Below are positions 54,714 to 63,325 of a DNA stretch of 64,000 nt, in pieces. Both the position numbers and the translations under genes were made by a program. Every line of letters begins with the position of its first letter. Within the stretch, counting starts at the first letter, position 1. The DNA is from Asaia sp003994335 (GTDB taxonomy: Bacteria > Pseudomonadota > Alphaproteobacteria > Acetobacterales > Acetobacteraceae): the NCBI RefSeq assembly GCF_037151175.1, contig NZ_JBBCOR010000012.1, positions 57,249 through 121,248 on the forward strand. The letters are read 5' to 3'. Under the pieces are notes generated by a model. The model saw nothing but the letters and a program-made list of their open reading frames with translations. It did not search any database and had not been told where the DNA came from.

Positions 54714-55838
54714 TCAGGAAACGATGCTTATGCGGTAGCCGATCTCTTTCTCGATGGCGCGCAGCAGCAGACGATCATCGCGCGTGCAGAAGGCGAGCGC
54801 CGCGCCGCGCTTGCCCGCGCGCGCCGTGCGGCCGATCCGATGCACATAAGTCTCGGCCTTTTCGGGCAAGTCATAATTTACGACCAGAGCGACGTCGTCG
54901 ATATCAAGGCCGCGCGCCGCAACGTCTGTGGTCAGCAAAATACGGGCTTGCCCGCTGCGCAGCGCCTCGACTGCTTTCTGACGCGCCGTCTGCGCTAGGT
55001 CGCCATGCAATACGGCTACTGAAAGCCCAGCCTTGCGGAGATGCTTGCCGGTCTGATCGACTGAGGCCCTGGTGCGCAGAAACACGATCTGACGCCCCTC
55101 GGTCTCACTGCACAGGCGTGTCAGGGTCGCGAGCTTCTCCTCGGCTTCGACGAACATGGCGCGCTGCTTGATGCGACGCGGCGTGACCGTCTGCCCCGCA
55201 AATTCGAGTGTCACGGGCTTGTAGAGCAGTTTGTTTGCCAGAGCGCGCCCCTGTGCAGGCAGGGTTGCCGAGCACAGCATGGCCTGACGTCTTGCTGGAA
55301 GATGCGGGATGATCTCGTCCATAGCGATGAGGAAATCCTCATCGAGCATCTGATCGACTTCATCCACTATCAGAAGGGTGGTGGCATCAAGGCGGCATGC
55401 GCCGCTCATCAGTAGATCTATAAGGCGTCCTGGCGTCGCAACCGCAATATCCACCCCCTCGGCCAATGCCTCCACCTGCGCGTCTTTCGGCAGGCCGCCG
55501 CAGAGCAGTCTCGTCCGGAAGGGGAGGCGACGTCCGATCTGGCGGCAGACGCCTGCGATCTGGGTGACGAGCTCGCGTGTCGGGGCCAGCACCAGAACAC
55601 GGGGCGCTGCGGGCTGGCGCTCCTGACCCTCCCTCAGGAGATGGTCGAAAATGGGCGCGGCATAGGCCGCTGTCTTGCCCGAGCCTGTTTGGGCAATGAG
55701 CAGGACGTCGCGCCCGGCCAGCAATTCGGGCCAGACACGGTTCTGAACATCGTTCGGCTTCTCGATGCCAATCTGCTTGAGGCCGGCAGTGATGAGCGGA
55801 TCGAAGGGAGGGGTTTCGGGCGAAGGGACATCGGTCAT
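54714..55838 (-). CDS. DEAD-box RNA helicase with DEVD motif II
   Basis: 374 residues, nearly only the helicase core. Motifs: Q motif region IGIEKPNDVQNRVWPELLAG, motif I AQTGSGKTAAY, Ia PTRELVTQI, Ib TPGRLIDLLMSG, motif II written DEVD (LIVDEVDQMLDEDFL), III SATLPAQG, IV-V region VAVLHGDLAQTARQKAV and TDVAARGLDI, VI HRIGRTARAGKRGAAL. The DEVD form is a rare variant of DEAD and the motifs otherwise fit RhlE/RhlB-like RNA helicases. There is no long C-terminal extension, unlike many RhlE proteins. Divergent from the ELM1-like gene. Confidence 0.9.
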   Translation of the reverse strand: MTDVPSPETPPFDPLITAGLKQIGIEKPNDVQNRVWPELLAGRDVLLIAQTGSGKTAAYAAPIFDHLLREGQERQPAAPRVLVLAPTRELVTQIAGVCRQIGRRLPFRTRLLCGGLPKDAQVEALAEGVDIAVATPGRLIDLLMSGACRLDATTLLIVDEVDQMLDEDFLIAMDEIIPHLPARRQAMLCSATLPAQGRALANKLLYKPVTLEFAGQTVTPRRIKQRAMFVEAEEKLATLTRLCSETEGRQIVFLRTRASVDQTGKHLRKAGLSVAVLHGDLAQTARQKAVEALRSGQARILLTTDVAARGLDIDDVALVVNYDLPEKAETYVHRIGRTARAGKRGAALAFCTRDDRLLLRAIEKEIGYRISIVS

Positions 55839-55883
55839 GGGTGCTTCTTGCCAAAGTTCCGCCGTTGAAGGAATTGTTCAGTT

Positions 55884-56813
55884 ATGAGTGTTGCAATCAT
55901 AGCTGAAGATTTTGCGGGAATGCGTGCCCAGGCGAGTGGTCTGGTCGAGCGCGTGGGGATGAGCTGGCATTTCCACCCGGTGCAGATGCAAGGGGTCTGG
56001 AAGCGCCTCCCCACGCGTTTCTGTCCCAGCCCGTTGCGCGCCACCCTGCCCATAGAGCTGCCTACGGATACGAGACTTCTGGTCAGCGTAGGAGGTACCG
56101 GGGGGGCAGTGGCCGCCGCTGTGAGAAAGCGCAGCGGCCTTCCCCTTGTGCAGATCCAGAACCCGCGCATGGCGGCGCGCCATTTCGACCTGATCATCGC
56201 CAATGTTCATGATCGCATCGCCGGGCGTAATATTCTTTCGATCCGTACCGCACTTCACGGGGTCACCCGACAGAAGCTCGACGGCGCGCGGGCAGCCTGG
56301 CAGGCGCGGCTGCGCAGTCCGGACAGGGCGCTGCTCTCGGTACTGATTGGGGGTGCCAATGGCCGCTACTCCTTTGGCAAGGCGCAAGCTGAGGCGTTGG
56401 CCGGTGATCTGATTCAGATCATGCGTACGTCCCCTGTGTCGATTGCATTGACGCCCTCCCGACGCACCGACCCTGAGGCTCTGGCTCTGCTGCGCGAGAA
56501 ACTCGCCGCTCATCCGGCATGGATCTGGGATGGACAGGGAGAGAACCCCTATCACGGCCTTCTGGCCTGCGCTGACGTGATCGCCGTGACCACAGATAGT
56601 GTGTCGATGATCTCCGAGGCCGCTGCGACCGAGGCACCGGTGCTGGTCATCGGCTTGCCGGGGCGCTCGCGACGGATAGCGGATTTTGTGCAGACTCTTG
56701 CGGAGGCTGGACGGGTACGGCCGTTTCGGGGCGAATGGGCACCCTGGGCAGTAACGCCGCTTGACGATACCGACAGAGGGGCAGAAGAGGTAAGTCGGCG
56801 TTTCGCTGTTTGA
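55884..56813 (+). CDS. ELM1 family (DUF1022) protein
   Basis: 309 residues with AAGGA upstream. It resembles bacterial members of the mitochondrial-fission ELM1/DUF1022 family, which have a glycosyltransferase-like fold: LLVSVGGTGGAVAAAVRKRS, LVQIQNPRMAARHFDLIIAN, LLSVLIGGANGRYSFGKAQA and VIAVTTDSVSMISEAAATEA. Function is not established; a nucleotide-sugar-binding fold is suggested by the GG-rich loops. It is followed by a gene of unknown function. Confidence 0.82.
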   Translation: MSVAIIAEDFAGMRAQASGLVERVGMSWHFHPVQMQGVWKRLPTRFCPSPLRATLPIELPTDTRLLVSVGGTGGAVAAAVRKRSGLPLVQIQNPRMAARHFDLIIANVHDRIAGRNILSIRTALHGVTRQKLDGARAAWQARLRSPDRALLSVLIGGANGRYSFGKAQAEALAGDLIQIMRTSPVSIALTPSRRTDPEALALLREKLAAHPAWIWDGQGENPYHGLLACADVIAVTTDSVSMISEAAATEAPVLVIGLPGRSRRIADFVQTLAEAGRVRPFRGEWAPWAVTPLDDTDRGAEEVSRRFAV

Positions 56814-56857
56814 CTTGAGAGCAGGCGCCGCAACGAAGAAACGGGTACAGGACGACC

Positions 56858-58744
56858 ATGCTCGATATCATCACTTTCGACGCTCAGGGCGGCGGAAACA
56901 TCCTCTACAAGGCTTTTGCCCACCCGCTGGCGAGTGAGGCTCTGGAGAGGCTGGAAACGATACTGACAGCAGAGGGCGCTTTTGCCGTGTATGATCCCGG
57001 CAATACCCTTCATACGCTGGTCGCCCTTTATCCCGGCTTTAAACCCACCGCTGGCGTCTATACGCATGATAGCGAAAAGGTCGGGCAGGATGACGGGTTT
57101 GGCGGTGTCCGCCTCGCCCTGACAGATCTGGACAAAAGCCCGGCCAGATCCGTGCTCGCTTTGTCATTCGAACACGAGAAGATGCTGTCGCGCCTCGCCC
57201 GCGTCACGCATTCTGACCAGCAGATCTTTTCGCTCGAACCGGCCAGATTGCCCGACATGATGCTGAGCAATCCGCGCCATTATCTCGACAAGCTCAATTT
57301 CGCGACGAACTTTGCTTTCTTTCGTGACGATGAGCGGTTCAGCACGCGGCTCGTCACCGCCAATTACTGGTGCAATTACGATGCTACCGATGTTCGCTAC
57401 TGGTTGCGCCTCTATGACGCGCAGGGCGCCATTCTCGCCGAGTGGGAGCATGAAGTGCCGAATGGCCCGGCGGGTATCGTCGTGGATAGCGCGGAGATCC
57501 GGGCCCGTTTCGATCTGCCGGAGTTCTGCGGACAGCTTTTCGTCCATGTCCTTGGCGCCCGGGGGCATGACGTCGTCAAATACGCGCTTGATACCTACGG
57601 AAAGTATGGTGAAGCGAGCCTTTCGGTCACGCATGATGCCAATGCCTGGCCGTCACCCCGTTTTGCCACGCTGCCAGCGCCGCGCCCGGATGAGAAGCTC
57701 ATACTGTGGATTCAGAATAGCCACGCTGCACCAATTCCCGCTGGAGCCATCACGCTCAACCAGATGGGGGAGGAACAGGCTTTCGCCGTACCGGTTGAGG
57801 TAGGACCGTTCGCCACCTATGCGCTCGATGTCGGTGCGCTGGTCAAGAATGTGGTCTGGCCAGCACAGCTCGAACTACGCTCAGGCAATCATATCGTGCG
57901 TCCACGCTACGAGATCACTCAGGGCCCACTCACTCGTATTGCCCATCTCAATGTCGAGCGTCGCGATCTGAGCCCGGAACCCTCGCTCCGAAATCTTCCA
58001 GATTCCATGGGGCGCGGTTTTGTGCTGCCGTTCCCCATTCTTGACCCAGCGCTTTTCACGAGCGTGGTGCAGCCCAATCCGATGTCGGAAAAAATCACGA
58101 GCCTGCCTCTGCGGCTTGATATCTTCGATGAGGCAGGAACACTTCTGACCCAAAAGTTTCTGGGTAATCTGCCGCGTAATCATGAGACGGCCATCGCGCT
58201 GCACGAGTTGACGGATCAGGCGGGGCACGCCGATCTCGTCTATGATTTCCGCGATGGCGGGGAGGGTGATGGCTGGCTCCACGCCATGATGCGCTACGAG
58301 AACCGCGAGAATGGCCACGCTGCGGAAACCAGTTTCGGCGGGCATATTTTCAATACACTCATGACCTGGCGCTCCGAGCCTCAATCCTACTCTGGTCCGC
58401 CTCCGGGACTCACCACACGTCTGTTCCTGAAGCTCGGCCAGGAAGGGCATGAAAGCTTCTCCTGCCTGATCCACCCGGCTTCCGTGGAGGGTACGGCCCC
58501 GTCAGAGACGATCCTGCATCTCTATTCCAATTCCGGGGTAGAGCTGGAGCGGCGACGGATAAGCATCAATCCTTCGGGCTCTTACATGGTCTGGCCCCAT
58601 GAGATCTTTGGCGCCGAGAAACTGGCTGAGGCGGGCATTGGGGGTTATGTTCTGATTCGGGACATGAGCTGTCGTTTGTTCGGCTATCATGGCCAGAGAA
58701 ACAAGGTGGGCGGCTTCTCGCTCGACCACATGTTCGGATTCTGA
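56858..58744 (+). CDS. Conserved protein of unknown function, 628 residues
   Basis: 628 residues, with AGGAC upstream of the ATG. No signal peptide or membrane helix. Many beta-rich segments, among them RYWLRLYDAQGAILAEWEHE, LPLRLDIFDEAGTLLTQKFL and EILHLYSNSGVELERRRISI-like TILHLYSNSGVELERRRISI, suggest a series of beta-sandwich-like units. The opening MLDIITFDAQGGGNILYKAF is unfamiliar. It follows the ELM1-like gene by 44 bases and precedes tRNA-Val. I do not recognise a family, so function is open. Confidence 0.75.
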   Translation: MLDIITFDAQGGGNILYKAFAHPLASEALERLETILTAEGAFAVYDPGNTLHTLVALYPGFKPTAGVYTHDSEKVGQDDGFGGVRLALTDLDKSPARSVLALSFEHEKMLSRLARVTHSDQQIFSLEPARLPDMMLSNPRHYLDKLNFATNFAFFRDDERFSTRLVTANYWCNYDATDVRYWLRLYDAQGAILAEWEHEVPNGPAGIVVDSAEIRARFDLPEFCGQLFVHVLGARGHDVVKYALDTYGKYGEASLSVTHDANAWPSPRFATLPAPRPDEKLILWIQNSHAAPIPAGAITLNQMGEEQAFAVPVEVGPFATYALDVGALVKNVVWPAQLELRSGNHIVRPRYEITQGPLTRIAHLNVERRDLSPEPSLRNLPDSMGRGFVLPFPILDPALFTSVVQPNPMSEKITSLPLRLDIFDEAGTLLTQKFLGNLPRNHETAIALHELTDQAGHADLVYDFRDGGEGDGWLHAMMRYENRENGHAAETSFGGHIFNTLMTWRSEPQSYSGPPPGLTTRLFLKLGQEGHESFSCLIHPASVEGTAPSETILHLYSNSGVELERRRISINPSGSYMVWPHEIFGAEKLAEAGIGGYVLIRDMSCRLFGYHGQRNKVGGFSLDHMFGF

Positions 58745-58811
58745 GCAGAAAATTTCGTTTTCCATCTTGCCGCGTTTCTCGCCCTTTGGTAGAGACGCGG
58801 CACCGCAGGAT

Positions 58812-58886
58812 GGGTGCGTAGCTCAGCGGTAGAGCACTGCCTTCACACGGCAGGGGTCACAGGTTCAATCCCTGTCGCACCCACCA
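58812..58886 (+). tRNA. tRNA-Val (anticodon CAC)
   Basis: A complete cloverleaf: acceptor GGGTGCG pairs with CGCACCC; the D-arm is GCTCAGCGGTAGAGC; the anticodon stem CTGCC/GGCAG encloses the loop TTCACAC (anticodon CAC); the T-arm is GGTTCAATCC with its flanking stem. CCA is encoded at the 3' end. A block of accessory-looking DNA begins directly after it, as is common at tRNA genes. Confidence 0.97.
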
Positions 58887-59980
58887 TCCTCCCCGCAGAA
58901 AATATCTGTTTTTGAAGGTCGACCACTCCGGCTCTTGGTCCGTTTCGGTTCATAACGATACGTTTCGGACCGAGGCATACCGTGTCAAGCTGTGCCAGAT
59001 CCGTGCCACTTCTCGCGAGTCGTTTTCCCCTGGTACTGCCCCGCCATATCGTGCGATTCTGCGCGGACTGCGGCGGCGTGCATGGATACGCGGGAGAGGG
59101 CTCTTCCTGAGCGAGATCATGCGCCTCACCAGCCAAGAGCAAGCGCTTCAGACGGTTAATCGGAGGAAAGGCCCTATCGGCGCGTGAGCGCCCGTCAGCG
59201 ACAGCCGGTATCGAGCCCGGTACGCAGCAATCATCGTGGTGGTGATAGGCGGTCGGCTTTGGGGTCTCCCTTTGCTTTTGGGGCGGTTTTGATTGACTCC
59301 CACTCACGTTCGATCTCTGTTCTCATCCATGACGGACCTGACCCCCGCTTCCGAAGAAGACGTGACATTCGGCATCTGTATGTCGATCTTGCTCTACTAC
59401 AGAAGCAAGACAAGGCGCGTGAATGCGAAGATAACCGGGGTGGAGATGGATGCGCTCGCTCGGACGAGCGCCGGGCAGTCGACGCGCTCCCAATCTGTGA
59501 CCGCATCGAGGCCCGTGTACGCCCGAGCACTAGGCGTCGAACTATTCGACAGCGTGGCAAAGCGTAGAGGTGTCTTCGCATTCTGGATCGAGCGAGGGCT
59601 AAGAGGGGCTGTAAGCAATCTATCGAGCATTGCAGGATCACCCGGATAGCGTTCGCCTTAGAGCATCAACGAATTCTATCGAGCTTTTCGTGACTTTAAG
59701 AGATTTAGCGTCACGGCGGTAATGGCACACTCGACGGACCATCTCATATAGAAGATGAGATGTTCCATCGAGATTACTGACCCTAGAACGCGCTTTGCTG
59801 AACGCGGTAAATACCAAGTATATGTTATAGAGTCCGCACAATACCACAACACCATGATGAATTTCATATCTATATTTGTATATAATAGATAATAGACATA
59901 TTTTGATAGAATTATATTGTTGAATCCGCGTATTTTTCCTGTTTTTAGTAACATAACGCAACGAAATAATACGGCTTCTC
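58887..59980. other. Non-coding or degenerate stretch after tRNA-Val
   Basis: About 1.1 kb without a convincing gene. Several open frames occur on both strands (for instance 59293-59649 plus, 59231-59641 minus) but none has a ribosome site or a motif I recognise; they may be eroded accessory genes. The right end (about 59660-59980) is clearly AT-rich compared with the rest of the window. I saw no integrase gene and no second copy of the tRNA 3' end to mark an attachment site. Confidence 0.5.
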
Positions 59981-62014
59981 ATGTCCGACGCGCTCTTGCT
60001 CCTCTCTCCCGGCCCCTACAAGCTAGACCTCCAGCTCACTCAGCCCGATAATCCGTCAAGTACGGTCGGCATGTCGGGCGCTATAGTAGATACGGCTCTC
60101 TTGACGGTCGGAACCGGACCTTTTTCGAATGCGCTTTCGGTTCCTGGTGTGGTATCAAGAAGTATCGGCGATCAGCTCGACATCATTCAGTCCGCCAACG
60201 CATCCTCGCAGTTAGCGGCGGGGCAGCTTTGGGGGACTGCCAAGCTGACTGAAGATAGCAGCGAATTCGGGAACGTAACTCGAGGAAACACTTTCGACGT
60301 GGCACCTGGCACCGCCGTCTCGGCGGTTCTACCCTCGGGCCAGAACAGCGTTGCATCCTTTCCCTCGGACACGGCGATTAGTCAGCCGAGGATGCGATTT
60401 CTCAGCGAAGAGACGGCTCTTAGAGTCGCGCCGCAAACTCAAAACAACATGACGATTGTTACAGACAGTCGACCTAATAGTCTCCTAAGGTCTGTCGGCG
60501 GGTCTTCGGCAGCAGTTGATCAGCTGAAAGAAATTATTGTTGCGACGCAGGGACGTCCGTATCAGACGTCGGACGATGCCTGGGTCCAGGCACAGCTGGA
60601 CAGTATAAATCGGGGGCAAACCACAGTGCTGCAGGTGCGTCAGTCACTTGCCCAGTGGTCTGCCGAGCATGGCGAGTATGACAGCACTTACTCCGGCGTT
60701 CATGGTCGGCCACCGAGCGACGCAGACCGGCAATATGCGGCGACGATGATAGGTAATGGTTGGTCCTTGCAGGATTATCGCTCGAATGAGGCGTACAGCG
60801 ATGATGTAGGACGAACCATACGGGCCCTTTACCGAGATGTCGGCAATGTCACTGCGAATGACGGTCAGATCAACTCGTGGAAAGCTGGCCTCACCACAAA
60901 CACGACCTATGCTGAGATGCGCGCCACGATAGCAAACAATGAAGGTGCTGCTGCACTTGATGATTTAGCTCATTCTGCTCTCAGTCGTTCGTTCACCTCC
61001 GAGGAGCTGTCTGCTTATAAGGCACAGCTTGTAGATGGGAAAAGTCTTGATGATATCGAGGCGTTCATCCGGCGAAGCATATTTTCCGATCCGAGCCTTT
61101 ACGGTCCTAATCTCGCGATAAACACCCAAGGCGTTATAAATGGTCAGGTCCAATACAACGGCTACCCCTCTTCTCTCAATGGCGATACTTCCCCTGATTG
61201 GGGTGTAATCCAATGGAAAGGTCAATCAGCGCTAGACCCTGCCGCAGGGACATCATCCCAGGTCTGGGATAAAAACTTCGGCAATTCTGTAGGTCACTGG
61301 ACGCAGGGATCGGCGACGTCGAGTGCCGGGAAGACGGAGTATAACGTCTTTCGCGATCCGAAGGATGGACATTACGTTTATCAAATGGCAGCACAGGGAG
61401 GAAATCTCCTCGACGTCCAATTGGCCACATTAGGCTCGGTGGATCATCGATACTCTTTCGATCATCAGATCACAGCCTCTTTGGATCAAGGCATAAGCGA
61501 TTACCAAGGCTATAGCGGAGCTTACCAAGCGGGTGTGAATTTCACTATAAACTACCATAGCGACAATCTAAATTTTGGTATCTTTTTGCAATTTGAATCC
61601 ATTGACTATACAGGAAGGCCCGGTTCTTACAGCAGTTTGCAGCCTGGGTTTTCAGGATCGATATTCAATATCTCAGGCTCGCAAGCTGCTTATATCAATC
61701 CTTTGCTTAAGCAGAACGATGGCGTGATGTACCATACTGAGATCAATATAAACCAAGGTCTCATGTCCGTGATAGGGGCACTTGTTGCGAAGCGCCCGGA
61801 GTACGCCGCAGAGCTGCAAGATATGTCAAATTGGTATCTGAATAGTGTTTATATCGGGGTAGAGACAATAGGTTCTGGACGGACCAGTGATGTGACTGGA
61901 AAATACAATGTGAAGGACCCTATCGTGACTTACAATCAAGACAAAAAGGTGTCCTATACCGATAAGTCGAGAGACGCCGCAATAGTGACAATGACGCCCA
62001 TTCCCAAGGCCTGA
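59981..62014 (+). CDS. Large protein with DUF4214-like repeats, unknown function
   Basis: 677 residues. No N-terminal Sec signal is evident (MSDALLLLSPGPYKLDLQLT), and there is no clear ribosome site. Residues about 180-370 hold four units of 40 to 50 residues resembling DUF4214 repeats: EIIVATQGRPYQTSDDAWVQ, STYSGVHGRPPSDADRQYAA, IRALYRDVGNVTANDGQINS, LAHSALSRSFTSEELSAYKA. DUF4214 repeats are common in large surface or secreted proteins. The C-terminal 290 residues are rich in aromatic and polar residues and may form a beta-sandwich lectin or hydrolase-like domain (VNFTINYHSDNLNFGIFLQF). Codon use is AT-richer than its neighbours, which points to transfer. Function unknown. Confidence 0.75.
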   Translation: MSDALLLLSPGPYKLDLQLTQPDNPSSTVGMSGAIVDTALLTVGTGPFSNALSVPGVVSRSIGDQLDIIQSANASSQLAAGQLWGTAKLTEDSSEFGNVTRGNTFDVAPGTAVSAVLPSGQNSVASFPSDTAISQPRMRFLSEETALRVAPQTQNNMTIVTDSRPNSLLRSVGGSSAAVDQLKEIIVATQGRPYQTSDDAWVQAQLDSINRGQTTVLQVRQSLAQWSAEHGEYDSTYSGVHGRPPSDADRQYAATMIGNGWSLQDYRSNEAYSDDVGRTIRALYRDVGNVTANDGQINSWKAGLTTNTTYAEMRATIANNEGAAALDDLAHSALSRSFTSEELSAYKAQLVDGKSLDDIEAFIRRSIFSDPSLYGPNLAINTQGVINGQVQYNGYPSSLNGDTSPDWGVIQWKGQSALDPAAGTSSQVWDKNFGNSVGHWTQGSATSSAGKTEYNVFRDPKDGHYVYQMAAQGGNLLDVQLATLGSVDHRYSFDHQITASLDQGISDYQGYSGAYQAGVNFTINYHSDNLNFGIFLQFESIDYTGRPGSYSSLQPGFSGSIFNISGSQAAYINPLLKQNDGVMYHTEININQGLMSVIGALVAKRPEYAAELQDMSNWYLNSVYIGVETIGSGRTSDVTGKYNVKDPIVTYNQDKKVSYTDKSRDAAIVTMTPIPKA

Positions 62015-62247
62015 TTACGATGGTTGGCCGAACGTACGACCACACAAATTACTCCCGACACACACGCGCCAGGTCCCGCATCCCATAAAACCCGTAACGC
62101 ACAGTTCACTTGTGATAGGTGCTGGTACTAGCGGCGCTCGTGCGTTAATGCGAGCGCCGCATCGATGTCCATAGTTTGCGACCTTCGTTGGCGAGGCCGC
62201 CGTTCCCACGCGGAGAAAAGTGCTTACTCGACTAAAGGAACTGGCTC

Positions 62248-62451
62248 CTAGGGACAGTTGCCATGGACCCAGACCCATTTCCCCGGATCTGTGGGATCGA
62301 TCCCGCGACACCATTCATGCGTCTTTTGGGGAGAAAAGAGACGAATGTCGGCTGATGTGTGCGGGACTCTCGAGGCCAGAGCGGTCGAGTAAGCATGGGG
62401 CGCGGCGATCATAGCGCTAAGAGCTAGAGTAGCGGTCAACATTTTCTGCAT
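62248..62451 (-). CDS. Small secreted protein, unknown
   Basis: 67 residues with a signal peptide (MQKMLTATLALSAMIAAPHA, cleaved near residue 26) and a good ribosome site (GAGGAG about nine bases before the ATG). The short mature part ends DPGKWVWVHGNCP and has two cysteines that could form a disulfide. No family recognised. It lies next to the DUF4214-like gene on the opposite strand. Confidence 0.55.
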   Translation of the reverse strand: MQKMLTATLALSAMIAAPHAYSTALASRVPHTSADIRLFSPQKTHEWCRGIDPTDPGKWVWVHGNCP

Positions 62452-62552
62452 GACTAAGACTCCTCACCGCATCATTGCGGTAACGGAACGTATCATTATT
62501 ATTCGCGGGTGGGCAACCAAAAGTCGAGGGGCAACGCGCCTAAGCACAGAAA

Positions 62553-63125
62553 TCATAACCGGAACATGACGGTTTCGGCGAGGGCGATGAAGCAGAACTA
62601 GACGGTGAAGTATCTGGAAAAGCGTGTTCAGACATGCTTTAAGTCCTTGAGCTACTCAAATATGATCCCGATGCGGTTGTGTCTCTTGTGTTTCCGCCAG
62701 TTCCATTTCCCCGCTTGTATGCGGGATTCCCGTCTCAAGATGCGGGGTCTTCTCCCTTTCTCCTCTAGGGCACCTTTGAGCCAGTCAGCGTACTAGCAGC
62801 CCTGGTCTGACAGCACGCGTCCGGCTGATGTGAGACTGTCCAGAAGGGCAGCGGCACCGAGGTAATCACCGATCTGCCCTGCCGCCATGTGGGATCTGGA
62901 CGTACGTATGCTCCTTTCGGTCACATCGTGCAGTATCCTCCTCATCCCGTTGGTGCGTCAATTCAAGTAACCTGAATTCTCTCTATCTCAACCGTAAGCT
63001 TGAATCTGTGCGGTGTGCCGCGAGATAGGCTCCATTTATTAAGATATCCTGAGGGTCTGCATCTCCAGCAGCTAATCCATCCGTTGTCCGGATAAAGGCC
63101 ACCATAGCGCTTCGGCGCAGATAGC
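62553..63125 (-). pseudogene. Decayed IS5-family transposase remnant
   Basis: Read on the minus strand, 62957 to 62553 is one frame that matches the C-terminal half of IS5-family transposases: LHDVTERSIRTSRSHMAAGQ, IGDYLGAAALLDSLTSAG, NRIGIIFE (normally NRIEIMFG) and FCFIALAETVMFRL, with four in-frame stops. Upstream in another frame ILINGAYLAAHRTDSSL matches the family's MIDATYLKAHRTASSL, so a frameshift lies near 62958-62990. The catalytic Asp in MIDATYL is Asn here and the catalytic Glu is Gly. It cannot encode an active transposase. The terminal repeats were not recognised. Confidence 0.85.
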
Positions 63126-63325
63126 CTGATTCGCGCAGCTGGGGCCTTCAAAGTAACGCCAGTGACTGCTCTTGGCGCCATGGCAAAGCTCCGAAGGCGA
63201 CCCAGAGAGCTCTTCAGAAGAGCCGCGTTGGACAAGCCGATCCCTATAACTCTCCTATAAAAGCGGGTATGTGCGCTCAATATCATCCCTATGCGCCGGA
63301 GAGGCAAAACTCGTCTCGTTCATCG

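Noticed and set aside
58843..59307. Minus-strand open frame of 154 codons ending in GATGIEPVTPAV
   Set aside because: The last residues come from translating the tRNA-Val gene backwards, a well-known annotation artefact. The rest has no motif.
59638..59982. 114-codon AT-rich minus-strand frame next to the DUF4214-like gene
   Set aside because: Composition alone keeps it open; no motif or ribosome site was found.
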